A stretch of 64,000 nucleotides of DNA from the NCBI GenBank assembly GCA_002399085.1, contig DHCY01000016.1, positions 1 to 64,000 on the forward strand. The letters run 5' to 3'. The position numbers and the translations under genes are program-made. The notes under the pieces are model-generated. The model had not been told where the DNA came from. It searched no databases and worked only from the letters and a program-made list of their open reading frames with translations. Each line of letters starts with the position of its first letter. Within the stretch, counting starts at the first letter, position 1. The stretch is from Anaerolineaceae bacterium UBA4890 (GTDB lineage: Bacteria; Chloroflexota; Anaerolineae; Anaerolineales; Anaerolineaceae). This document shows, piece after piece, positions 1 to 9,239 of this stretch.

Positions 1-1103
1 GCTGGCTTTAAAAATTGTTTATTTTCGCCCGTAAACCAATTTACAAATTCTTCTACAAAAGCTTGATCGGGGTAATTGTCTGTTTTTGACAGGGTGCCAT
101 AATTGATAAAAGGATAGACAAAGGCTTGTTTTAAACCAGTGGTGGAAGGAACTATGAAATATGGAAAAAAATCTGTCTCGCCTGTTTGTTGAAACTGTAG
201 CTGTTGTTCTTGGCTAAATGGCGGCTCTTCCAGTGTCCCTGCTCCTCCAGCAGTCATGGCTGGATAATCGCTATCAAAACTAATAAAAGCGCCTGGACCG
301 ATCCAATAATCTTGTTTAGCAAGATTGCCGATAAACGCAGCAGAATAGTCAAGATCTGGATTATAATCTGGTTGAGAAAAATCATTAATTATGTTATTAA
401 ATTTAGCTTTGCTGTTAATAATGCTGGCGTATTGAGGCCCACCAAAAATTGCTTGTTTATTCCACATAATTTCACTTTTCATATCCCAGATGTTAGTGGG
501 CAATAAGACCATTTGATATTGGCCATCAGCTTTTTTATAGATCGCCTCAATCCAGCCCATAATTTTTTTACCATCGGCAGTGGTGGGAGCGCGGTTATAG
601 CGAGTTTGGCTGTTGAGAGAATCCATGCCGACAACAATCATGGTTTTAAAGATGCGATCGTCAGTAAAACTAGTATTAAAAGCTTCTTCTAAGCCTTCTA
701 GTCCTTGGTGTTCAGTCAGCCAGAGGTTATTAGAATTTTCTAAATTGTCTAAATCAATGCCGACTTCTTTAGCTTTTTGGATGCAATATTCATGCATCTT
801 TTCTGCTTCAGTTTTTTCTGGATCGACAGTTGCTTCTAGCGTGGCAGTCGCTTCTTTGGTAGCAGTGGCACTGGGAACTAGTGTATTTTCTGGAGTAGGA
901 CTGGCTATGATAGTTGGACTGGCTTCAGGATCAACAACGACAGTTTCTATTCCTGCCTCAACGGCATTTTCTTCGGCTTGTGTGATTGCCTGGTTGTTTT
1001 CAACAATAACACCACCGGAAACGCAGCCGGTTAATAGGAGAGAAGACACAATGATAAATGCTAAAAGCTTGTAAACAGCTGCGCTCATTGATCTAATTTT
1101 CAT
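1..1103 (-). CDS. Thr/Pro-linker lipoprotein, C-terminus cut by the window edge
   Basis: The reading frame stays open from an ATG at 1103 to the first base of the window, so at least 367 residues are present and the C-terminus is missing. A ribosome binding site GGGAG lies about 10 bases upstream. The N-terminus is a lipoprotein signal: a short basic start, a hydrophobic stretch, then a lipobox L-L-T-G-C near residue 25. A Thr/Ala/Pro/Glu-rich spacer follows (about residues 50-80), typical of extracytoplasmic lipoproteins that need a flexible stalk. The rest (from about residue 85) is a soluble domain that I do not recognise. It is paralogous to the neighbouring gene at 1550-2569: same signal, same linker, and the same order of segments (G-[IV]-[DN]-L-D-[ND]-L, a V-[VI]-G central strand, K-[KS]-A-D-G-x-[YW]-Q). 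Function unknown. Confidence is high that it is a real exported lipoprotein and nil for a specific role. Confidence 0.8.
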   Translation of the reverse strand, partial: MKIRSMSAAVYKLLAFIIVSSLLLTGCVSGGVIVENNQAITQAEENAVEAGIETVVVDPEASPTIIASPTPENTLVPSATATKEATATLEATVDPEKTEAEKMHEYCIQKAKEVGIDLDNLENSNNLWLTEHQGLEGLEEAFNTSFTDDRIFKTMIVVGMDSLNSQTRYNRAPTTADGKKIMGWIEAIYKKADGQYQMVLLPTNIWDMKSEIMWNKQAIFGGPQYASIINSKAKFNNIINDFSQPDYNPDLDYSAAFIGNLAKQDYWIGPGAFISFDSDYPAMTAGGAGTLEEPPFSQEQQLQFQQTGETDFFPYFIVPSTTGLKQAFVYPFINYGTLSKTDNYPDQAFVEEFVNWFTGENKQFLKP

Positions 1104-1549
1104 AGTTTGTTCACTCCCTGATTTTACTTATGATGCCGCAATTGTACCCCACACAGTCTGATGTAGGGGGAGAAAAAGTGTCCGTAGGGCGTGATAAAGT
1201 GCCGTAAGGTATTGAGGACGTTTTCGCGTTGGCATGTAGACCAAAAATCCAGTCCTCAATCCGCCGTTAAGCAAGCCCACAAGAGCTTTTTATGAGGAAT
1301 AGGCAGGCCTATTCCCTACAGAAGAGCAATTCGGATCGGTGTCTGTGCAAAGCATCCCACCGCAGGATGTCTCACCCCTTTGATGTGAGATAGGCATAAG
1401 TTATGATATGGCGGATTGAACGCACCTTACATTTCCGCATGCCAATGTGTCCGGTGCGTTCAAGCTCGCCCTACAAATGATTTTTCGAGATTGAAAATCC
1501 CAGCGTTAATCGTCAAGAATGAGAATATCTTACTTTTTGATTGATTAAA
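1104..1549. repeat. Intergenic stretch with nested inverted repeats, no gene
   Basis: No convincing coding region is seen in these 446 bases. The stretch holds an outer inverted pair GTAGGGCG (1184-1191) and CGCCCTAC (1467-1474), an inner pair TTGGCATG (about 1229-1236) and CATGCCAA (1438-1445), and two local hairpins: ATTGAGGAC (1211-1219) with GTCCTCAAT (1252-1260), and TTGAACGCACC (1416-1426) with GGTGCGTTCAA (1453-1463, perfect 11 bp). Such nesting over about 290 bases resembles a decayed non-autonomous (MITE-like) element or a dispersed intergenic repeat. No target-site duplication or transposase remnant was identified. Confidence 0.4.
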
Positions 1550-2569
1550 TTATGGTTCATTGAAATTTGGTTGAGGATTATTTGGTTGATTGTAACTTGC
1601 TAGTGGCGACAAATCAGCATTAAAAGTGACTATTGGCCAAAAAATTGGGTATCCGTCACGATCTTGATAACCAAAAATACTAGGATCACCAGTTCTCCTA
1701 AATTCAATCAGTTGTTCCTCGGTATAGCGAGGAGGATCACCCAAAACTCCGTCATTATTAGCCCATCGTGGATGTTCGATCCAGGCTGTGAACAATTGAA
1801 TGAAGCTACCAAGACCGTAGTGATAATTAGCTTTATAACAACTTAAAAACCAAAACCTGAGAAATTGAATTAAAAGATGCCCGTTTTCATCGGGTTGAAT
1901 AACTTCTTTTCCATCTATGAAATTATGACCACTGCCATTAGAAGTACTCTTATACCAGAATAAATCATCTTCAGCACGATAGGCATTTAGTGGTACTTTA
2001 ATTATTTGCCAGTTGCCATCAGCGCTTTTGTAAGCTAATTTAGCAAAGCTTGTCAATTTCCAACCACCATCAGTGAGCACTGCCTGATCAAGTTCTTCTA
2101 GGTTCTCCACTCCTTCTAAACCAATGACGACGGTGGTTACAAAATTTTCGGTTTCTGTATTGAAATTAAGATTATCAATAGAATTTTGGATGGTTTCTAA
2201 AGCCACATGACTGCTAGTCCACTCGTCTTTGGAGTTGGCTAAATCGTCTAGGTTAACTCCAGCGGCCCGAATTTCGGCCCGAATTTCGGCTTGAGACATT
2301 GCTTCTGGAATGGTAGTTGCCTCAGGTGTGGCAGTAAATTTTGGAGTGGCAGTTGCTTCTTTGGTAGCCGTGGCACTGGGAACTGGTGTATTTTCTGGAG
2401 TAGGACTAGGTTCCGGACTTGCAGTAGCCGGATCAATCTCTACACCATAATCAAAAGTTTGGGTAATTGCTGGTAAGGTTTCTTGAGCTGTCGTAATCGG
2501 AACGCAGGCAGCCAAAACGGCGGATATCATGACTAAGATTGATAATTTAACCGTTGCTCTTCTAATCAT
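1550..2569 (-). CDS. Thr/Pro-linker lipoprotein, paralog of the preceding gene
   Basis: A 339-residue lipoprotein. The signal peptide ends in a lipobox L-A-A-C at about residues 19-22, so the mature protein is expected to be lipid-anchored outside the membrane. Residues about 45-90 form a Thr/Pro/Ala/Glu-rich spacer. The remaining domain (about residues 95-339) is not one I recognise; it is rich in Trp, Tyr and Asn and ends in an Asn/Pro-rich tail. The start is supported by GGGAG seven bases or so upstream of the ATG. It is paralogous to the truncated gene at 1-1103; DNA coding for the linker is nearly identical in the two (57 of 60 bases, 841-900 against 2346-2405) although the rest has diverged strongly. 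The pair is more AT-rich than the rest of the window. It may be a lineage-specific or acquired surface protein. Function unknown. Confidence 0.8.
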   Translation of the reverse strand: MIRRATVKLSILVMISAVLAACVPITTAQETLPAITQTFDYGVEIDPATASPEPSPTPENTPVPSATATKEATATPKFTATPEATTIPEAMSQAEIRAEIRAAGVNLDDLANSKDEWTSSHVALETIQNSIDNLNFNTETENFVTTVVIGLEGVENLEELDQAVLTDGGWKLTSFAKLAYKSADGNWQIIKVPLNAYRAEDDLFWYKSTSNGSGHNFIDGKEVIQPDENGHLLIQFLRFWFLSCYKANYHYGLGSFIQLFTAWIEHPRWANNDGVLGDPPRYTEEQLIEFRRTGDPSIFGYQDRDGYPIFWPIVTFNADLSPLASYNQPNNPQPNFNEP

Positions 2570-3041
2570 ATTTCTCCCTTTTATTGTTACAATCTTTGGA
2601 GTTCAACGCCTGATTTTCCCTTTAGGGTGTATGAAGTGATAACACTACTCTGCATGTGGATTATTGTACTATACCGAGCAGGCTGATTTTCACAAAGATA
2701 ACAGGGCGGGCAGTAATAAACCTAAGCCATTTCCCATTTAGATCCTGATTTTTTCGGGCCTGTCATCCTGAGCATCACTTGCGAAGGATCTAAACCTTCA
2801 AGTAATAGGGGGGTTCGCTTCCGTCCGGAATCTTTCGCTTAAAAAGCAGACTGCCACGACCCTTTGTCATTGTGTTTCCAGATGTAACCTTCAGGCTTCA
2901 TGGCAAAGGGTCTCGCAGTGACGTGAGCGTCAAGGTATACTCACAAATTATGATTCACTGATTATCTTGCAGAAAACAGCCCCGGAGAGACATAGTCCCC
3001 GTAGTGGGATTCGAAGGCAGCAATGTCTTTAAAACAAAAAA
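2570..3041. repeat. Intergenic stretch with copy of a dispersed repeat
   Basis: No gene was found in these 472 bases. From about 2761 to 2923 lies a copy of a dispersed repeat: a module with CATCCTGAGC and GCGAAGGATC (2764-2790), and a second module with GCAGACTGCCACG (2846-2858) and CTCGCAGTGACG (2912-2923). The first module recurs inverted after topA (20025-20056); the second recurs in the array at 9013-9051 and, more distantly, at 54672-54740. The end next to the tRNA (2980-3017) holds a partial copy of the tRNA 3' end. Confidence 0.6.
2980..3017 (-). repeat. Partial duplicate of the tRNA-Arg 3' end
   Basis: On the plus strand CCCCGGAGAGA at 2980-2990 repeats exactly the bases at 3045-3055 inside the tRNA-Arg acceptor/T-stem region, and ATTCGAA follows at 3009-3015 as it does in the tRNA, but with about 18 extra bases between the two blocks. 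It cannot fold as a tRNA on its own. Such fragments are what old integrase attachment scars look like, but the match is short. Confidence 0.35.
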
Positions 3042-3114
3042 TGCCCCCGGAGAGATTCGAACTCCCAACCATCTGATTCGAAGTCAGGTACTCTATCCAT
3101 TGAGCTACGAGGGC
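3042..3114 (-). tRNA. tRNA-Arg, anticodon TCG
   Basis: Read on the minus strand, a 73-base tRNA folds with acceptor stem GCCCTCG/CGGGGGC (one T-G pair), D-arm GCTC...GAGT, anticodon loop CTTCGAA with anticodon TCG (reads CGA/CGN arginine codons), and a T-arm with the standard GTTCGAATC loop. The discriminator base is A and CCA is not encoded; a run of T (TTTTTTG) follows directly and may end transcription. The outer pair of the anticodon stem is imperfect but the rest is canonical. Confidence 0.93.
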
Positions 3115-3144
3115 AACGGACGATTATTATACTAGAAAACAGAC

Positions 3145-3939
3145 TTACCAACCAAACCCCAGCCCGCGTTTGCCTAATATTGCGTCGTCGAAGATCACCT
3201 CGGCAGGTGCCTGAGCCAGACCGGCACAAACCAGCAAGGGCAATAAATGTTCTTCTCGTGGGTGGCAATAGCGCGCGTTGGAGGCATGCTCCCAATTGAG
3301 AAGTTCATTGCGCGTAGCCACATAGGTGGAATGGGTATTGGCTTCGATCAGCCAGTCCTGGAAGGCATCGTTAGCCGGGTCGGGTTTGCCGTCGGGTCTC
3401 CACGAAAATGCGCTCATGTTGTGGAAAGAAAAACCCGAACCGATGATCAGAATATTCTCATCCAACAACGGGCGTAACGCTTCTCCTAACCGCAAATGGC
3501 GTTCCGGGTTCAGCCCACGAATGAGCGAAAGCTGCAGGGTGGGGATATTTGCTTCAGGGTACATCATCAGTAACGGAATAAAGTGACCGTGATCGTAACC
3601 GCGATTGGCGTTGATTTGTGAGGGTATGCCGGAATCTTGGAGCATCCGCGAGATTAGATCTGCCTTTTCTGGAGCACCGGGTGCGGGGTAGTTAACCTGG
3701 TAAGTTTCGAGCGGAAAGCCGTAATAGTCATAAAACATGGGCGGATTGGGCGAACCGAGCAAGGTAGGCACGGTTTCTTCCCAATGGGCGCTGATTACCA
3801 AAATCAGATCTGGGCGAACGATTTTCTCTGGTAAGATGTTCATGAATTCGATCATGGCTTTGTGACCTGGGTCACCGAGAAGGGGTAAAGGTCCCCCACC
3901 GTGACTGAAGTAGACGATGCGGTTTTTATCCGAATTCAT
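3145..3939 (-). CDS. Class III extradiol dioxygenase (LigB/YgiD, DODA family)
   Basis: A 264-residue protein of the LigB superfamily, closest in layout to 4,5-DOPA-extradiol-dioxygenase (E. coli YgiD). These cytosolic, mononuclear metal enzymes open catechol-type rings. Visible family marks: S-H-G-G-G-P with His13, S-A-H-W-E with His52, the Y-D-H-G-H segment with His117 and His119, G-S-G-F-S-F-H-N near residue 170 and H-P-R-E-E-H-L-L-P-L near residue 230. These histidines are the metal ligands and catalytic base in the family. Length is normal (about 260). It stands alone; neighbours give no catabolic pathway, so the real substrate is open. An AT-rich promoter region with TATAAT at 3967-3962 (minus strand) lies upstream. 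Confident for family, low for substrate. Confidence 0.88.
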   Translation of the reverse strand: MNSDKNRIVYFSHGGGPLPLLGDPGHKAMIEFMNILPEKIVRPDLILVISAHWEETVPTLLGSPNPPMFYDYYGFPLETYQVNYPAPGAPEKADLISRMLQDSGIPSQINANRGYDHGHFIPLLMMYPEANIPTLQLSLIRGLNPERHLRLGEALRPLLDENILIIGSGFSFHNMSAFSWRPDGKPDPANDAFQDWLIEANTHSTYVATRNELLNWEHASNARYCHPREEHLLPLLVCAGLAQAPAEVIFDDAILGKRGLGFGW

Positions 3940-4006
3940 GGCTGTCTTTCTGAACAGCTTAATTATAAATCAGATATTTATTGAAAAAAAAGCATAAACT
4001 ACCTCG

Positions 4007-4600
4007 TCATCCGGTCGGAGGAAAGGGTCTGCCAATGGCAAAGGCTTCAATCAATTTGGGGTCGAGTTCTTTGTATACATCATCTGGATCTGCCCCAAGC
4101 GTATCAATCGTTTTACTGAAGAAGGCACGCATATCTGTGACCAGCACTATATCCAGGATCTCTTCATCTGAAAGCCCAAACCCTCGCAGTTCCTGGACGT
4201 CTTCCTCGGTTACATCTCCAGCTTTTTTGATGATCTTCTTTGCAAATGCCATCAACGTAACCTCTTCCGCAGTCAGTCCGGCATTGCGAAAATCTTTCAC
4301 GATAGAAAGCATTTCGTCAACAGAGAAGAAATTCTTATGTAAAATCGTGCCATGAGCAAGCATGCAATAGGAGCACCCGAGTTCTTGAGAGGTGGCAAAA
4401 GTCACCAGTTCGTAACGGCGGAGACGCATATTGGCACGAATTGCATCCTGAAGGTTCAACCAAGCTTCATAAACCTTGGGGCGCAAACTGAAAATCTTAG
4501 CGTGGTTAGGAAGATAACCAACGGTCTTCGTAATTCTCTGGTAGAGTTCCGCGAGCTGACCATCAGCTTCGATATTGGGAATCGTTTTGATATATGGCAT
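4007..4600 (-). CDS. AhpD-like / carboxymuconolactone decarboxylase family protein
   Basis: A 197-residue protein of the carboxymuconolactone decarboxylase fold, in the subset annotated as peroxidase-related or alkylhydroperoxidase AhpD-like enzymes. The key site is present: Glu73, Cys76-x-x-Cys79 and His83 (E-L-G-C-S-Y-C-M-L-A-H), the redox-active dithiol and proton relay of AhpD. The start chosen is the ATG at 4600, which has AAAGGAG seven bases upstream; a longer frame begins at 4753 but its extra 51 residues are unlike the family. Probable role: thiol-dependent peroxide reduction in the cytoplasm, inferred from the family only. No AhpC or lipoamide genes are nearby. Confidence 0.85.
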   Translation of the reverse strand: MPYIKTIPNIEADGQLAELYQRITKTVGYLPNHAKIFSLRPKVYEAWLNLQDAIRANMRLRRYELVTFATSQELGCSYCMLAHGTILHKNFFSVDEMLSIVKDFRNAGLTAEEVTLMAFAKKIIKKAGDVTEEDVQELRGFGLSDEEILDIVLVTDMRAFFSKTIDTLGADPDDVYKELDPKLIEAFAIGRPFPPTG

Positions 4601-4845
4601 TGTTTTCTCCTTTGAATCAGGATTTTCCGGATTCAAGTTGATAATAAACCCTGGCAATTTGTTACGTGAGCGCTGGGCTATACAATGAACATAAAAGGGA
4701 TGCGCGTTGGCATTCATGACGGCGGAGTTATGCGGGTCAGATCTTTCCGTCAAAATGAATATTCCGCCTTACGCTACCGCGCGACTATTACAGTGAATAA
4801 GACGCTTCACTTCGTTCGGAATGTCAGCATTTGGGATGACAAACC

Positions 4846-6327
4846 TCACTGTAGATTGTAATAGTTATAAACCGACGCCGTGAGGTTGGCGAAGAGCAAA
4901 TTAGCATGGTCGAAAATGACCTGCACTGGTTGGTAGACAAAAATTGACAAAATGTAATCACCACCGGGTGTGTAAACAATCGCAGAATCGCCCATTGTGT
5001 GTACGAATCCGTCCTGCACTTCGTTTGCCCATCCATGTTTGTGCGCAACCACCGTACCTCCCGGTACGCCGGCTTCAATCAGGTGACCAATTTTATTCTT
5101 GCTGAGATAATCAACCATCATCAGGCATTCTTCCTGGGTAATTGCGCCACCGAAAGCCAGCGGAATTGCGCCGCCATAATCCTGGGCGCAGTAATAAATC
5201 TCTTCCAGCAGCAAGCCCATGTCCAGCACGGTGGTCTGCCCATAGCGGTCAGGGTCGGTATCATAATCGGTGCGGCTGTTGGCAGGGGTCGAGATTTCCT
5301 GCAAAAGAGGTGAGCCAAGGCTAAAAAAGCCAGCCCAAAAAGTGTTCTCCAACCCCAGGGTGCGCATATCTTCGGTAATTCGAATTGGTGCAAGATTGGG
5401 CTCGATCACTTTCTTAGCCACAGAATCGGTCGATTCGTTGCTGGACTGCTCAACCATATCCTCAATTTCTGCCAGGATTGCGGGGTCATATGGGCTCTCG
5501 AGGTTCTTGAAAAGCGTGATGAGTGCCGGAATTTTGATGACACTCCAGGACGAAAAGGCGATGTCGGTAGGGATTTCCTCGTCGCCGATACGACTGTGGG
5601 TGAAGTGAATCACCAAACCGTTCTGCAGGTCCTTGAAATAGAATTCGACCATACCATCAAAAGTGGCTTCGTCGATAATGTCTTTCAACATGATCTCCAG
5701 GATGTCGAAGGAAGGCTTTTGCGGGCGGGTTTCTACTACCTCAATATTGACAGAACGGCGGCTGCTGGAGGCGAGGGCATCCTTTATGCGCTGCACCGTG
5801 ATCGGGTACTCAATCGAGGTGCCGGTTTTGCCAGGGTAAAAGCCACTTTCACCGGGAATGGGCATAGGCGGTGTTGAGGGAATGTCGTAGCGGATACTGA
5901 TCTCATTTTCCAGGTAAGCCTGGATGCGTTCCTCGTCGTAATTTGCTTGCAGAGGTATGGCAGTGCTGGTCATGGGTCGGTTCCACAAAAAATTCCAGAA
6001 ACCTGTCCAAAAAGGTTCATCCGTGCGCTGTTTGTCGGCAGCAGCAAGCATGTTGTTAATCTGTAGTTCAAAGCCCAGCGTGGCAGGGCGAACCTGGATG
6101 CGCGCATCGCCATATTTCAACTCAATTGGTGCCATATAGACCTGCACCAGGCGCTGCGAAGCTTCTTCGAACTCAAGCCCGGCGATGGGGATGCCGGCAA
6201 TGGTCATGCCGGTCGGGAAGGTGGCACGAATTTGGGCATAGCGCACCAGCTGCAAGATGATAAGAAAACTTGCCATAACAATCAGCCCGAGTGCAGCCCA
6301 GCGAATGAGTGCTCCATTTTTTCGCAT
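4846..6327 (-). CDS. Exported serine hydrolase, class A beta-lactamase/PBP-like
   Basis: A 493-residue membrane-anchored protein. Residues about 8-27 are an N-terminal transmembrane anchor. Residues about 35-215 look like the YoaR-type putative peptidoglycan-binding region found in front of transpeptidases. The C-terminal half is a class A beta-lactamase-like domain with all three active-site motifs: S262-V-I-K265 (SxxK), S295-S-N297 (SxN) and K-H-G near residue 437 (KTG-like). Family members are beta-lactamases or low-molecular-weight penicillin-binding proteins; the large N-terminal extension and the K-H-G variant argue for a cell-wall-related or unknown esterase role rather than antibiotic resistance. 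Transcribed alone; the divergent kinase gene begins at 6467. Confident for the fold, uncertain for activity. Confidence 0.85.
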   Translation of the reverse strand: MRKNGALIRWAALGLIVMASFLIILQLVRYAQIRATFPTGMTIAGIPIAGLEFEEASQRLVQVYMAPIELKYGDARIQVRPATLGFELQINNMLAAADKQRTDEPFWTGFWNFLWNRPMTSTAIPLQANYDEERIQAYLENEISIRYDIPSTPPMPIPGESGFYPGKTGTSIEYPITVQRIKDALASSSRRSVNIEVVETRPQKPSFDILEIMLKDIIDEATFDGMVEFYFKDLQNGLVIHFTHSRIGDEEIPTDIAFSSWSVIKIPALITLFKNLESPYDPAILAEIEDMVEQSSNESTDSVAKKVIEPNLAPIRITEDMRTLGLENTFWAGFFSLGSPLLQEISTPANSRTDYDTDPDRYGQTTVLDMGLLLEEIYYCAQDYGGAIPLAFGGAITQEECLMMVDYLSKNKIGHLIEAGVPGGTVVAHKHGWANEVQDGFVHTMGDSAIVYTPGGDYILSIFVYQPVQVIFDHANLLFANLTASVYNYYNLQ

Positions 6328-6421
6328 GTGCCTATTATAAACGGGTTGAAAATACAGGTATTCCGGTCTGCGAATTGGTTTTGAGGCTAATCGTTATTGT
6401 GTTACACTTTTGCATATTCCA

Positions 6422-6443
6422 AGCGCCAAGGTTGGCGTCTTTT
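6422..6443 (+). terminator. Possible attenuator or short hairpin in kinase leader
   Basis: CGCCAA (6424-6429) and TTGGCG (6432-6437) can pair and are followed by TCTTTTTG, resembling a small intrinsic terminator only 25 bases before the start of the kinase gene. It could attenuate the kinase-ahcY transcript or end a transcript from upstream. The loop is very short, so the call is tentative. Confidence 0.3.
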
Positions 6444-6466
6444 TGTGAGTATGGAGGAGATTGGCG

Positions 6467-7426
6467 ATGAAAGTGATATTGACTGGTTCCATAGCGATCG
6501 ACTACCTAATGCGGTTTCCCGGTCTCTTTAGCGACCACCTTTTACCCGAACATCTGGATAAGGTCAGTCTATCTTTCCTTGTGCCTGAGCTATCCCGCCG
6601 GGATGGCGGCGTTGGGGCGAATATCGCATACAACCTGGCAATGCTGGGTGGAGAAGCCTGCTTGTTTTCGACGGCAGGGCAAGACTTCCCCGAATATGCA
6701 AAACGGCTCGAAGCCGTGGGCGTGGATACCAGCAGCGTAAGGATCATTCCAGAAAAATTCACCGCTTCCTTTTTTGCCACAACTGACAGGAAAAACGCGC
6801 AAATTGCCAGTTTCTATACCGGCGCGATGGCAGATTCAGCAAACCTTTCACTGAAAGAAGCACCTTATCAATGCGACGATTTTGTAATGATCTCTCCAAC
6901 TGACCCGGCTGCGATGGCACGTTACATCGAAGAATCGATGGAACTATGCTTGAAAACCCTGTTTGACCCTGGTCAGCAGGTGATCAGCGTAGATCCTGAC
7001 TTATTGCGTAGAGGGCTCGAAACGGCGCATGGTTTGTTTGTCAATGAATATGAGTTTGAATTAATGCAGAAGCACACCGGCTACAGTCAGGAGGAATTGC
7101 TCTCAAAACCTGTTTTCAGCGTTGTCACCTTGGGTGAGAATGGTGCCAGGGTGCATTCTGCTGATGGTGAAGTGTTTGTTCCGGCATTGAAAGGCTTGAC
7201 CATTGTGGATCCAACCGGCGTGGGTGATGCCTTCCGAGGTGGCTTCCTGCGTGGTTATTTGGCAGGTCTCAGCCTGAAAACCTGCGCCGAGATGGGCACG
7301 GTGCTCGCTGCAGCCTGCATCCAGGAAAACGGAACGCAAGTACACCGTTTCACGTGGGCTGGATTTGTGAATGAATACAGAAAACACTTTGATGATCAGG
7401 GTGAACTGGATACAATTGGAAAATAA
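6467..7426 (+). CDS. PfkB-family sugar/nucleoside kinase, probable adenosine kinase
   Basis: A 319-residue ribokinase/PfkB-superfamily kinase. The PfkB signature D-P-T-G-V-G-D-A-F lies at residues 248-256 with catalytic Asp254, and the glycine-rich G-G-V-G-A-N-I-A-Y-N segment near residue 47 contacts substrate in this family. The start at 6467 is chosen because GGAGGA lies seven bases before it; an upstream TTG at 6461 falls inside that spacing. The gene is 18 bases upstream of ahcY. SAH hydrolysis yields adenosine and homocysteine and is reversible, so removal of adenosine is needed; a nucleoside kinase co-transcribed with ahcY fits adenosine phosphorylation to AMP. Specificity is inferred from context; ribokinase or fructokinase-like activity cannot be excluded. 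Confidence 0.85.
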   Translation: MKVILTGSIAIDYLMRFPGLFSDHLLPEHLDKVSLSFLVPELSRRDGGVGANIAYNLAMLGGEACLFSTAGQDFPEYAKRLEAVGVDTSSVRIIPEKFTASFFATTDRKNAQIASFYTGAMADSANLSLKEAPYQCDDFVMISPTDPAAMARYIEESMELCLKTLFDPGQQVISVDPDLLRRGLETAHGLFVNEYEFELMQKHTGYSQEELLSKPVFSVVTLGENGARVHSADGEVFVPALKGLTIVDPTGVGDAFRGGFLRGYLAGLSLKTCAEMGTVLAAACIQENGTQVHRFTWAGFVNEYRKHFDDQGELDTIGK

Positions 7427-7441
7427 TAAAAATCGGAGTGA

Positions 7442-8704
<1,263 letters not shown>

Positions 8705-8729
8705 ATTTAATTGTTTGAAGATGCAGAAG

Positions 8730-8760
8730 CCCCTCATTTTTGAGGGGTTTTTTGTTTTTT
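8730..8760 (+). terminator. Intrinsic terminator of the kinase-ahcY operon
   Basis: CCCCTCA (8730-8736) pairs with TGAGGGG (8741-8747) across a TTTT loop and is followed by a long T tract. It lies 26 bases after the ahcY stop codon. Confidence 0.92.
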
Positions 8761-8794
8761 CATTCATAAGGGTAATCTGGGAAAAGAAAAGATG

Positions 8795-9216
8795 AAAGGC
8801 TGGTTGCCACGGTTGCCTCGCTCCACACTCCGTGCGCAAGCAGTCGCAGTGACAATCCGTTGGTTTGCAACGGTTGCTTCGCTGAGATGTAGACAGGCGG
8901 TTATTCTGACCTACAAATCAACTATCGATCGTGCCGGTCTCCTTACCGAGCACGCGATTTCACCGAAGGTGTCCACGTGTTGGAAGATGTGGGTCGGGAT
9001 ATTCAGCACAAGGCAGACTGCCACGGTCGCTGGCGCTCCCTCGCAGTGACGGTCCGTTGGATTGCCGGGGTTGCTTCGCTTCCTTGCAATGACTGTCCGT
9101 TGGTTGCCACGGTTGCTTCGCTTCCTTGCAATGACGGTCCATTGGATTGCCACGGTTGCTTCGCTTCCTTGCAATGACTGTCCGTTGGATTGCCACGGTC
9201 CACTCGCAATGACACT
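8795..9216. repeat. Tandem and degenerate copies of a ~43 bp repeat
   Basis: Between ahcY and the next gene, 8755-9239 has no credible gene. It contains a tandem array of about 43 bases: units at 9061-9103 (43), 9104-9145 (42), 9146-9188 (43) and a partial unit from 9189 to about 9215. Each has the order TTGCCACGG, TTGCTTCGCTTCC, TTGCAATGAC, GTCCGTTGG with few changes. A more diverged copy lies at 9013-9060, and older ones at about 8800-8880. All six frames stay open through parts of it because the unit lacks stops, giving spurious small reading frames. Related single copies are at 2846-2923 and 54672-54740. Confidence 0.85.
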
Positions 9217-9239
9217 TGTTGTGGACGGCTATTATCTAA

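Noticed and set aside
2980..3017. Second tRNA gene
   Set aside because: Only the T-loop and acceptor-like pieces are present; D-arm and anticodon arm are missing.
4846..6327. Antibiotic-resistance beta-lactamase
   Set aside because: The three active-site motifs are present, but the large N-terminal cell-wall-type region and membrane anchor point to a housekeeping serine hydrolase.
6328..6466. SAH or SAM riboswitch before the kinase-ahcY operon
   Set aside because: I see no conserved riboswitch core; only a small hairpin is present, reported separately at low confidence.
9061..9215. CRISPR-like array
   Set aside because: Units are contiguous with no unique spacers, differ from each other, and no cas genes are present.
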